This document shows, one piece after another, positions 25,208-33,129 of a DNA stretch of 34,984 nucleotides (position 1 is its first letter; each line of letters opens with the position of its first letter). The notes under the pieces are model-generated. The model did no database searches. It saw nothing but the letters and a program-made list of their open reading frames with translations, and had not been told where the DNA came from. The stretch lies in NCBI GenBank assembly GCA_021158405.1, contig JAGGUP010000185.1, positions 1-34,984 of the forward strand, in the 5' to 3' direction. A program made the translations under genes and the position numbers. The stretch comes from Bacteroidales bacterium (GTDB lineage: Bacteria; Bacteroidota; Bacteroidia; Bacteroidales; UBA12170).

Positions 25208-27583
25208 ATGATGCATAAAAACATAAAAATACTTCTTCGCTTACTAGTACTAAGCCTCTTTATTGGGCATTTTTCCACTTTAGTATACGGACAACAATGG
25301 GGTCTTGTGGAAAAGTCAACTGTGACAAAGCAAGTTGGGAATCAGATTTATTATTTACATACCATTGAAAAGGGAAACACTTTATTTAGTCTGTCCAAAG
25401 TCTATAAAGTAAGTGTTAATGACTTAAAAGCAGCCAATCCCGGATTGAATAATGAACTCAAACTAGGAGCTGTTATTCTTATACCAAAAGAAAGCAAAGC
25501 AAAACCAATAGCCTCAACGCCCACTATTAATTACGATAATTATTTTTATCATGTGGTAAAGCAAGGTGAAAAGCTTAGTGGAATAGCTAAGATTTATGGA
25601 GTTAAAGTAGATGATATAATTAAAATCAATAACCTAAATAAGTCGGCAATTTCCATTGGTTTTTATCTGAAAATTCCAGACATTGGATATGAAACGCAAT
25701 TGCCCCAAAAAGTACAGCCGAAACAATCCACTGTCAAAAAATCCAAATATTTTGAATATATTGTTCAGTCCAAAGAAACTTTATTCAGCATTGCCAAACG
25801 TTATGGAATTGGAGTAGAAACATTAAAGTATATTAATAATCTTAGCTCAAACTCGATTCAAGTCGGCCAAATTATATTACTTCCCAAAGTTTTGAAAGAT
25901 TGGCAAAGTGAGGAAAGTAAAAACTATATAATTCATCAAGTTCAAGCCAGAGAAGGATTGTTTGGAATTGCACGAAAATATGGTGTGACTATTGATCAGA
26001 TAATCGCCATCAATACAGATTTAAGTGCAAAACTTTCTATTGGACAGGAGATTAAAATTCCTCGTAATTCCAATGTTAAAGGATATATAGAACATCAGGT
26101 TTCTGCCAGAAAAGAAAAATTATCTGATATTGCTCGGGCTTACAAAGTTTCTGTAAATGAATTGAAAGATTTAAATCCTGGAGCTCCATCTAAAATTAGA
26201 AGAGGAGAAACGGTGTATATTCCAATCGATTTTGTTGATCAATCGGAGGATGCTTTAACGATAGATTTTCCAGAGGAAGAGGAGCCAATAAAAGTTGAAC
26301 CTGAATTTTATACGCAAAATAAAAATCATGTTTTCAATGTTGCTTTGATGCTTCCTTTGTATTTAAACGAAGTCGACAGTATGTTAAACATCGCTCCGCA
26401 AGAGCTTTTAACTAACCGGCAAGAGTTGAAAGCTTTTCGGTTTTTGGAATTTTATGAGGGAGCTCAATTGGCGGTCGATAGTCTTCGTAAATTGGGCATG
26501 CAATTAAATTTTCATGTATATGATGTTACGGACAACGAAATGGAAACAGCTTTGCTTTTGCAAGACAGAGCAATGGCTGATATGGATTTGATTATCAGTT
26601 TGTTATTTAGCCGTAGTTTCGCATTGGTTTCTAATTTCAGTAGAGAAAACCATATTCCACTGGTGAATGTGCTTTCTAAGCGTGGGCAAATCGTTTATGA
26701 AAACCCTTATGTGTACAAGTTAAGCCCTAATCCAGATGCTAAGTATTATCGCATTGCGGATTTTGTAGGTCAAAATTTTTCTAATTTTAATACAATTATC
26801 GTTCGGAATAATCCTTATCAATTGTCAAATGAGTACAGTTTACTTTCTGGTCTTTTAAGTGAAAAAGTAAAGCCCAAAGCAGCACGCTCCAACAATCTGG
26901 TTTTACAAAAAATTGATTCTTATATGGAAGGAAGGCTGCCCACTTTTCTGGATACTTTGAATAGAGAAATTATAAAAAATGATTATACTTTTGACTTGAA
27001 TGATGTAATCGATCATCCTTTTGATACCACCTGGGTCAATAATAGAGTAAAAACGGTGGTTTATTCTAACGATAGCCTGAGAGGAATTATGGAGAATGCT
27101 TCTCTTTTCCGTGACAATCTAATTGTTGCCTTGGGAAGTGATGAAGTTTTTGCCGTTGAATTGCTTACGAGACTAAATTTTGTACGAGATTCGATTAGTG
27201 TTAAAATAATAGGCTTGCCCGATTGGCATACTTTTGAGAAGGTTGATGTAGATTATTCTCAACCACTTAGCTTAAGAGTAACTAGTGAAAATTTTGTGGA
27301 TTATCATTCCCCCTCCGTCTTGCGATTTGTAAATGAATTTCAAAAAACCTATAACAAAGAGCCCGAGATTGAGACCTATTCCTTTTTAGGGTACGATGCT
27401 ACTTTTTATTTTCTCCAAGCACTTTTCCGCTATGGAAATGATATGATGGAAAATATTCCAAAATTTCATATTCCCTTACTTCAAAATCAATTGAAATTTG
27501 AAAAGCAAAATAGAGGAGGTTATGAAAATATGTATTGGAATTTATACCGACAGGAAAATTATCAAAATATACTAGAGAAATAA
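25208..27583 (+). CDS. Exported protein with five LysM domains and a periplasmic-binding-protein-like C-terminal domain
   Basis: 791 aa. Signal peptide 1-28 ending in VYGQ. Five LysM repeats lie at about 48-95, 112-158, 180-226, 236-284 and 291-339, each with the HxVxxGxxLxxIAxxYxV pattern and a closing IP(K/R/I). From about 370 to the end is an alpha/beta domain opening VALMLPLYLNEV, with FYEGAQLAVDSLRKLG and later YDATFYFLQALFRYG, resembling type 1 periplasmic-binding folds such as in LpoA or amino-acid-binding proteins. LysM would hold it on peptidoglycan; the C-terminal domain may sense a ligand or contact a synthase, which is inference. Convergent with the next gene; the stops are 3 bp apart. 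Confidence 0.88.
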   Translation: MMHKNIKILLRLLVLSLFIGHFSTLVYGQQWGLVEKSTVTKQVGNQIYYLHTIEKGNTLFSLSKVYKVSVNDLKAANPGLNNELKLGAVILIPKESKAKPIASTPTINYDNYFYHVVKQGEKLSGIAKIYGVKVDDIIKINNLNKSAISIGFYLKIPDIGYETQLPQKVQPKQSTVKKSKYFEYIVQSKETLFSIAKRYGIGVETLKYINNLSSNSIQVGQIILLPKVLKDWQSEESKNYIIHQVQAREGLFGIARKYGVTIDQIIAINTDLSAKLSIGQEIKIPRNSNVKGYIEHQVSARKEKLSDIARAYKVSVNELKDLNPGAPSKIRRGETVYIPIDFVDQSEDALTIDFPEEEEPIKVEPEFYTQNKNHVFNVALMLPLYLNEVDSMLNIAPQELLTNRQELKAFRFLEFYEGAQLAVDSLRKLGMQLNFHVYDVTDNEMETALLLQDRAMADMDLIISLLFSRSFALVSNFSRENHIPLVNVLSKRGQIVYENPYVYKLSPNPDAKYYRIADFVGQNFSNFNTIIVRNNPYQLSNEYSLLSGLLSEKVKPKAARSNNLVLQKIDSYMEGRLPTFLDTLNREIIKNDYTFDLNDVIDHPFDTTWVNNRVKTVVYSNDSLRGIMENASLFRDNLIVALGSDEVFAVELLTRLNFVRDSISVKIIGLPDWHTFEKVDVDYSQPLSLRVTSENFVDYHSPSVLRFVNEFQKTYNKEPEIETYSFLGYDATFYFLQALFRYGNDMMENIPKFHIPLLQNQLKFEKQNRGGYENMYWNLYRQENYQNILEK

Positions 27584-27586
27584 TCC

Positions 27587-28921
27587 CTAGCTTTCCAATT
27601 CTTCTTCAATAAATTGAATCCCTAAAGTTGTTAGTTCTTTTAGAATTGGCTCGTAAATCACAGAGTCAAGTGGCAATTTTACTCCTGACGCTTTTATCTG
27701 TCCTGCTAAAATAAGTTTACACGCGATTGCAACAGGATAACCAACGGTTTTCGACATAGCCGTATGTGTTTGGTCTGTTCCTTCCACAGCCATGGTCGAC
27801 AAGATTGTTTTCTTTTTATCTCCAAAAGCAACTTCAAAACGGTGTTGCATTATAATCATATCCTTATCGTCTTTATCAAGCACCCATTTTTTAAGTAAAA
27901 TATGTTGTAAAATTTGAGCGGGAGTAGCCCGTTTTAATCCAATTTTAATTGGTTTAAAAAGATCAAGCCAACGAAGTTTATACATAATTTCACTATCCTC
28001 GTCAACGCCAACATATTTGGCTAATTTTGTTTCAACAGAGATTTGAGTTTCGTAGCGCAGAAATGAATTTACGAATTCACGATAGGTCATGTTTTCAGAA
28101 TCTTCAATAATAAAAGTATCGTCTGTCATACCCAATTGAACAAAAATATCCCAGCTACGCGAAAAACCAGGTCTGCGCATCGTTCCTCTCAGCATACTGG
28201 GAATATTATCCAAGCCATAGATTTCGCGGTATTTTAAGCTGTCGCGATTGGGGTAAATTTCAAACTCACCATAATTTAGAACTTCCGTTCTCAAAACGCG
28301 TTTAAATAATTTATGGTAAGGGATATACTTGTATTTTCCATTTCTAATAAACATGGATACGCCTTGTCCTGCTACAACTACGTTTCTAGGATTCCAAGTA
28401 AATTTATAATTCCACGGATTATTGTCATATTTTGGTGCTACCAAGCCACCTGTTGAAGATTGGAAACTTGTTATTTCACCCCCTTCGGCTTTAATGTTAT
28501 CGATTATCTGCATGGCCGACATATGATCTATACCGGGATCAACACCGATTTCATTAAGAATAAGCACGTTTTTTGCTATTGCTTCTTCGTTTAAAGCCTC
28601 AATTTGAGGTGATACATAAGAGGCGGTCACCATATTTTTGCTAAAATCAACACAGGCACGTGCCACTTTAAAATGCAGACTCGCAGGCAGCATAGACACT
28701 ACAATATCTGCTTTTTGTACTTCGCTGCGGCATTGTTCCTCATCATTTACATTAAAATAAAAGGCTTCTCCACGAGGATGTTGATTGATTTTTGCTTTCG
28801 CAGTTTCAACCGAAAGATCGCCTAAACGAATCTGCCAGTCAAAGTTTTCAGAATGATCGAGTAAATATTTTATCAGACTTGAGGCTGATAATCCGGCTCC
28901 TAAAATTAAAATGTGTTGCAT
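27587..28921 (-). CDS. Saccharopine dehydrogenase (glutamate-forming type)
   Basis: 444 aa. NAD(P) motif ILGAGLSASSL near the N-terminus, and the C-terminal saccharopine dehydrogenase fold with STGGLVAPKYDNNPWNYKFTWNPRNVV, matching the SDH half of the eukaryotic bifunctional enzyme AASS (and yeast Lys9). NEIGVDPGIDHMSA is another family block. The reaction is saccharopine to glutamate plus 2-aminoadipate semialdehyde. The LKR-like gene lies 85 bp upstream on the same strand, so the two halves of AASS are encoded as neighbours. A carboxynorspermidine-type activity cannot be fully excluded, but the partner supports lysine metabolism. Confidence 0.88.
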   Translation of the reverse strand: MQHILILGAGLSASSLIKYLLDHSENFDWQIRLGDLSVETAKAKINQHPRGEAFYFNVNDEEQCRSEVQKADIVVSMLPASLHFKVARACVDFSKNMVTASYVSPQIEALNEEAIAKNVLILNEIGVDPGIDHMSAMQIIDNIKAEGGEITSFQSSTGGLVAPKYDNNPWNYKFTWNPRNVVVAGQGVSMFIRNGKYKYIPYHKLFKRVLRTEVLNYGEFEIYPNRDSLKYREIYGLDNIPSMLRGTMRRPGFSRSWDIFVQLGMTDDTFIIEDSENMTYREFVNSFLRYETQISVETKLAKYVGVDEDSEIMYKLRWLDLFKPIKIGLKRATPAQILQHILLKKWVLDKDDKDMIIMQHRFEVAFGDKKKTILSTMAVEGTDQTHTAMSKTVGYPVAIACKLILAGQIKASGVKLPLDSVIYEPILKELTTLGIQFIEEELES

Positions 28922-28953
28922 GTTGTCTAAAATATGCGTTTCTAAATTTCTTG

Positions 28954-28961
28954 TAAAGGTA
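28954..28961 (-). promoter_or_regulatory. Weak -7 candidate TACCTTTA for the SDH gene
   Basis: Minus strand TACCTTTA, one mismatch from TAnnTTTG, 33 bp before the start. No -33 TTG. The gene may instead be read with LKR from upstream. Confidence 0.25.
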
Positions 28962-29006
28962 TATATTCCTTATTATTTACATTTGTATTAAGACAAAAAC
29001 TATTAA

Positions 29007-30317
29007 TTATTTTTTCTTTAGGAATTCGGCCATATAGGTAAAATCCGGAGTCAACTTTCCCTTATGTAAAATGAGCGCACGTTTAAATTCAGCCGGAACT
29101 TGCAGGTCCTCAAAAGAAACGCTATAATCGGCTTCTGCCAATTGTTTAACAAAATTTACAAGGACATTCCCAAAGGCTTCTGAAGATTCACGAGGAAGCT
29201 CGCTAGGCAAAATATCTACAGCCATAATTAAAAGACCGTCTCCTTCAAAACCCATAGTTGGAACGCGTGTTTTTGGATTGTAAACAAAAACAGGATCTCC
29301 AATATGCGTTCCCATATGAGTGGCTTCAATAGACCCATTTGGATCGCAAGTGACATCGCCAATAACTTTTAAGCGATGCTTGGTTTCATAGAGTTTTTCT
29401 AAAAAATCTTTGGTGATAATACGTGGATAGTGATCGTCCCAATACATGCAATTCATCAAAATACTGATGTGAGGAATATATTGTTCAAATTGACTCTTGT
29501 ATTTTTCGGGATTTTGATAATAATCCTGTAGTTCGAAGGTGTCGTTCTTATCGACAGGCGTTGATAAATCGGACTCTTTAAAAATAACCAAGTAAACACG
29601 ATCAAAAGAGAAACTGTTTTCATTTGATTTTTGTAGTAATTCTTTGGGACTTATTTCTTGAAATGGGAGCAGCGAAACAATCTCTTGAACGCCTTTAGAA
29701 GCGTTTCCATAACCGGTAATTCCAATAATTAATGGACCATTATTTGGATTGATGCCCTTTGTTTTTATATGATTACCAACTGCTTTAATAGCTTCGCGGG
29801 CTTCCTCAAGTGAGTTGTATTTATGCGATTGTTGTATGGAGGTGAATCCGCTTTCTTGTCCTAAAACTTTTAAGCGTTGTCCATAAGACCAAAGTGAATT
29901 AATCATGCCTGCCAAACCGGCAAATCGACCAAAAAAGATAAGGCGTTGATCCTTTTCGTTGGTTATCTTTTCGTACTCAATCAAGTTGATTTTATAATCA
30001 ATCATATTTTGAAGCAAAGGCATATTGTATTCTTGGCCTTTGATGGTATGAGAGAAAAATACATAGGTTTTATTTTCTTCGAAATAATTGATGGGCATTT
30101 CTTTTACTCCAAAAATTAAAGAAGCTTTCGAAATATCGGTTGTTATTTTAGCTCCGGCAATTCGATATTCTTCATCGGAAAAGACTCGTTTTTTTGAGGA
30201 TTCAACTAGAATTTCTAAGCCTTGATCTGTAAGCTGTTTAACGTGTATAGGTGCAAGTGCAGCACGACGTTCCATTTTGTATTTGTCCTCGTGGCGAATA
30301 GCGATTATTTTCCTCAT
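29007..30317 (-). CDS. Lysine-ketoglutarate reductase-like protein (saccharopine dehydrogenase, lysine-forming)
   Basis: 436 aa. An AlaDH/PNT-type N-terminal domain (IRHEDKYKMERRAALAP, AGAKITTD, FFSHTIKGQEYNMPLLQ) is followed by a nucleotide-binding domain (ITGYGNASKGVQEI) and a C-terminal part with IGDVTCDPNGSIEAT and VDILPSELPRESSEAFGN, which closely recalls the LKR half of AASS. It would condense lysine and 2-oxoglutarate to saccharopine. Located just upstream of the SDH gene; a -7 box lies about 40 bp before the start. The pair is a typical catabolic saccharopine route; the synthetic direction is less likely in bacteria. Confidence 0.88.
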   Translation of the reverse strand: MRKIIAIRHEDKYKMERRAALAPIHVKQLTDQGLEILVESSKKRVFSDEEYRIAGAKITTDISKASLIFGVKEMPINYFEENKTYVFFSHTIKGQEYNMPLLQNMIDYKINLIEYEKITNEKDQRLIFFGRFAGLAGMINSLWSYGQRLKVLGQESGFTSIQQSHKYNSLEEAREAIKAVGNHIKTKGINPNNGPLIIGITGYGNASKGVQEIVSLLPFQEISPKELLQKSNENSFSFDRVYLVIFKESDLSTPVDKNDTFELQDYYQNPEKYKSQFEQYIPHISILMNCMYWDDHYPRIITKDFLEKLYETKHRLKVIGDVTCDPNGSIEATHMGTHIGDPVFVYNPKTRVPTMGFEGDGLLIMAVDILPSELPRESSEAFGNVLVNFVKQLAEADYSVSFEDLQVPAEFKRALILHKGKLTPDFTYMAEFLKKK

Positions 30318-30357
30318 TTAACAGTTTTTTTTAGAGTAAGGCAAAGTGATTTCAGTG

Positions 30358-30365
30358 CAAAAATA
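30358..30365 (-). promoter_or_regulatory. -7 box TATTTTTG for the LKR-SDH genes
   Basis: Minus strand TATTTTTG followed by CACTGA. Start site near 30351, leader about 34 nt. No -33 TTG at the usual spacing. Confidence 0.45.
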
Positions 30366-30442
30366 CGGAATAGAAAGCGTTAAAAAAAAGAAACGCGAGA
30401 ATTAATAAATTAACTGTTTATTATGATTTTTTAAACATAAAA

Positions 30443-30469
30443 AACCCCGAGACACTTTGTCTCGGGGTT
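30443..30469 (-). terminator. Strong intrinsic terminator of the ECF-solenoid operon
   Basis: Perfect 11-bp arms AACCCCGAGAC (30443-30453) and GTCTCGGGGTT (30459-30469) with a 5-nt loop. Read on the minus strand the stem is followed directly by a T run, and it lies 20 bp beyond the last gene's stop. Confidence 0.93.
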
Positions 30470-30488
30470 AAAATCTATGGATTAGAGT

Positions 30489-31217
30489 TTAGTATTTTCG
30501 AACAGAAGAAGCCCCACTGATATCAATAAGATCAATACTTGGACTGCCTTTGTACCTTATACTTGAAGCTCCGGAAGCTTCCAATTCTAATTTCCCTGTC
30601 ACCCAGATACGGGCAACAGCAGCTCCTGAAGCGTCAATTTCGCAATTGTCTGTCTCAAGATCGAGAGCCTTGTAAACAGTTGCTCCTGAAGTTTCAATTA
30701 CAGCAGATTTTGCTCTACCGCTAAACGCTATTTTAGAAGCACCACTAAAGTCAGCTTCTAAACTTTCAATATCCAGTTTTAATTGAATTTCAGATGCTCC
30801 GCTAGCTTCAATCTCAAACGATTCTGTTGTTAGTACATCGTCACTGTAAATTGAAGCAGCTCCCGAAAGGTCAATTTCATCTATTGATTTGTAATAAATA
30901 GTGACTTTTAATTTGCTTGGGTCTCTGAAATCTCTTTTATTGTCTATCTCCAGAATGCCACCAAAAACTTTAGTAGTTACATAGGGCATAAGATTATCAT
31001 CAATCTCTAAAACCACCTTTTCTTTAGTCGCTTTAATCAAGGTTATTTCAAAAGCTCCGCCAACATCAATGCCGTGAAAACCATGCATATTGCGTGTTTG
31101 TTCAATCACATTACCGCTCCCTTTTATCCATCCAGAACTTGGAGTGGCAGCAATACTTGTTTGTAAAAACAATAGAGTTAACAGACTTAATCCTAATAAT
31201 TTAAATGTATTTTTCAT
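30489..31217 (-). CDS. Secreted head-GIN (DUF2807) beta-solenoid protein, SGA-repeat type
   Basis: 242 aa. Signal peptide 1-23 (ending SIAA). A N-terminal part with WIKGSGNVIEQTR and GIDVGGAFEITLI is the family opening. Seven SGA motifs (serine at 118, 139, 158, 177, 197, 215, 234) recur every 18-21 residues, one per predicted coil of a right-handed parallel beta-solenoid. Last gene of the operon, 11 bp after its GSGD-type paralogue and 20 bp before the terminator. Probably periplasmic or surface-located. Members of this family are often labelled putative auto-transporter adhesins, but no adhesin function is shown here. Confidence 0.88.
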   Translation of the reverse strand: MKNTFKLLGLSLLTLLFLQTSIAATPSSGWIKGSGNVIEQTRNMHGFHGIDVGGAFEITLIKATKEKVVLEIDDNLMPYVTTKVFGGILEIDNKRDFRDPSKLKVTIYYKSIDEIDLSGAASIYSDDVLTTESFEIEASGASEIQLKLDIESLEADFSGASKIAFSGRAKSAVIETSGATVYKALDLETDNCEIDASGAAVARIWVTGKLELEASGASSIRYKGSPSIDLIDISGASSVRKY

Positions 31218-31228
31218 GTTATTATGGT

Positions 31229-32032
31229 TTATTTAATTCTTACTATATCTCCAGATCCTGTGACTGTAATGTTTTTAAATTCGGGGCGCCCACTATAATA
31301 TAAATCCCCCGAACCGCTGATGCTGATATCAATACTTTTTAAAACAATTACACGAGCATCTCCGGAACTTGATTTTCTGATTTTTGCTTTTTCAATCTCA
31401 AATTCTCTCCCGGAAAAATCACCGGAGCCTGATTGCGATAATTCAAAATTATCTGTACTACCCACAAATCGGCTATCTCCCGAACCGTTCATTCTTAATT
31501 TGGCAGTCAGAAGATGAAGTTTGTTTGCAATTATGTCGCCAGAACCGGATTGTTTTAAATCCAGACTTTCGGTAATACCGCTAATAACCGCATCGCCGGA
31601 GCCGTTAACACTTCCAGTAACTACTTTGCTGTTTAACTCTGCTTCAAAATCGCCTGAACCAGTTACTCTAAACGAGAAATCAGGTGCTTTTAATTCTCCT
31701 TTTGTTTTAAAATCGCCTGAGCCGGAAAGGGAAACTTTTTTAAGATTTTTTACTTGGACATAAATTACCATTTTTCCAATATAATTCATCGACTTTCTCG
31801 TGAAAACGTGTAACTCACCGTTTTCAACTTCGGTAATAATATTTTCCATATACCTTGCCGGAGCGTTTACTTCCAAAGAATAGTGTCCAGTTTGCTCCAC
31901 TATAATATCGATAGAAGTGGAAGATCGAATGCTGGTAAAATTGCCCACGTCTCTTTTTTGCCTATCCACATTTGTAGCCTGAAGCATAAGAGCCAGTAAT
32001 AAAAAAATTAAACTTAAATGATATTTTTTCAT
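31229..32032 (-). CDS. Secreted head-GIN (DUF2807) beta-solenoid protein, GSGD-repeat type
   Basis: 267 aa. Signal peptide about 1-19 (LLLALMLQA). Opens with RDVGNFTSIRSSTSIDIIVEQ, as in DUF2807 proteins. Nine S-G-D motifs, eight of them GSGD and one SSGD (aspartate at 107, 128, 147, 166, 186, 205, 225, 243, 262), recur every 18-21 residues, one per coil. The register of the first repeats (21, 19, 19, 20) is the same as in the downstream SGA-type paralogue, which has two fewer coils. It starts 7 bp after the DUF4097-like gene. Exported; the aligned Asp row could bind cations, an inference. Confidence 0.88.
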   Translation of the reverse strand: MKKYHLSLIFLLLALMLQATNVDRQKRDVGNFTSIRSSTSIDIIVEQTGHYSLEVNAPARYMENIITEVENGELHVFTRKSMNYIGKMVIYVQVKNLKKVSLSGSGDFKTKGELKAPDFSFRVTGSGDFEAELNSKVVTGSVNGSGDAVISGITESLDLKQSGSGDIIANKLHLLTAKLRMNGSGDSRFVGSTDNFELSQSGSGDFSGREFEIEKAKIRKSSSGDARVIVLKSIDISISGSGDLYYSGRPEFKNITVTGSGDIVRIK

Positions 32033-32039
32033 AGCTTGT

Positions 32040-33110
32040 TTATTTTAAAATAATATTTGCACTTGCGTTATCAACAGATAACCGCATTGTTCCTTTTGCT
32101 TTTTCTTTAGATCCAAAATAGCCTTCCATCATTAAATCGGTCACGTCTTTTTGGAAATTGGTAATCGTAATTTTTTCTTTTGGGTAATTGAAAGAGCCCA
32201 GTTCAACATCTGTATAGAATGTGAAGTTTGAATTTTCATCAACATAAAGTTTTAGGCTGCAGAATTCACTACTTAGATCGATTAACTCAAAATCTGGAGC
32301 AATGGAGTATACTTTGAAACTTCCATATGCGGTTTTCATTTTCAAATTCTTTTTAAGTTGGTCAAGTTTAAATCCAGAAAACTCCAAGCTACCCGTTATG
32401 CTTTTAGCTTCGCCGATGCTTACTTTATCGTAAGAGGATTTCAGTATTAAATCGCCCACTTTTTCCAGGTTTACATTGCCCGAAAAGGAAGTCCGTAAAT
32501 TTAATTTGTTAGATTCTTCTATTTCGCATCCTCCATATTCAATTTCAATATTTCCTTCTGCAACGCTTGACGCTTGGAATTTACCAAAACTGACTTGAAT
32601 TTTATTGTTGGTAGAATACAGGTTATTAGCATTAAAATTGCCATATTCTACATCGATATCGGTGGCTCCATTGATATCTTCGAAGAAAGCACTGCCAAAC
32701 TCCGAATTTAGTTTTAAACGGCTATTTGCCGGATAATAAATAATAAAGTCGATGCTGATATTATTACTGCTTTTATTGAAAAAACCAGATTCAATACGGC
32801 TGATAATACTTACCAAATCTTTTCCTCCTTCAATTTCCAGTTTGATTCTTTTGAATCGTTCGTCGGCTTTAGATTGACTGCCGGCGTTGACGGTAATTGT
32901 AGCTTCAACACTTATTTTTTGCTTGTCCCAATTATAGGCTTTTATTTCTCCAAATTCAGTATTAATATCAAGCAGAACGCCTGCTTTGACATCAAAACTT
33001 TTGGATGTGCTTTTGGTGTATTCAGTTGCAAAAGCAGTGCTGCTAAAAAGCAATAGTGCGACTATGCTTAAGCCAATGGTTTTAAGTTTATTTTTAATAT
33101 TTTTCATCAT
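32040..33110 (-). CDS. Secreted DUF4097-like beta-solenoid protein
   Basis: 356 aa. Signal peptide 1-28 (ends STAFA). The rest is beta-strand repeats with an aromatic-Gly turn: TEFGEIKAY, SEFGSAFFE, VEYGNFNAN, VSFGKFQAS, IEYGGCEIE, TAYGSFKVY, VELGSFNYP and more, spaced about 18-25 residues apart. Matches the DUF4097/adhesin-like repeat families common behind ECF sigma genes in Bacteroidota. An unusually good Shine-Dalgarno (AGGAGG) precedes two adjacent ATGs (33110 and 33107); the second is at the better spacing. 19 bp after the anti-sigma gene, so in the same operon. Role unknown. Confidence 0.82.
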   Translation of the reverse strand: MMKNIKNKLKTIGLSIVALLLFSSTAFATEYTKSTSKSFDVKAGVLLDINTEFGEIKAYNWDKQKISVEATITVNAGSQSKADERFKRIKLEIEGGKDLVSIISRIESGFFNKSSNNISIDFIIYYPANSRLKLNSEFGSAFFEDINGATDIDVEYGNFNANNLYSTNNKIQVSFGKFQASSVAEGNIEIEYGGCEIEESNKLNLRTSFSGNVNLEKVGDLILKSSYDKVSIGEAKSITGSLEFSGFKLDQLKKNLKMKTAYGSFKVYSIAPDFELIDLSSEFCSLKLYVDENSNFTFYTDVELGSFNYPKEKITITNFQKDVTDLMMEGYFGSKEKAKGTMRLSVDNASANIILK

Positions 33111-33115
33111 TTAAT

Positions 33116-33121
33116 CCTCCT
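33116..33121 (-). promoter_or_regulatory. Shine-Dalgarno AGGAGG before the DUF4097-like gene
   Basis: Minus strand AGGAGG, 5 nt before the ATG at 33110 and 8 nt before the ATG at 33107. It is the only consensus-quality Shine-Dalgarno I noticed in the window, and the 8-nt spacing favours the second ATG. Confidence 0.7.
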
Positions 33122-33129
33122 ATTCTTAC

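Noticed and set aside
31320-31763. Three overlapping plus-strand ORFs rich in SPEP or RSP repeats
   Set aside because: They are antisense shadows of the GSGD repeats in the gene at 31229-32032.
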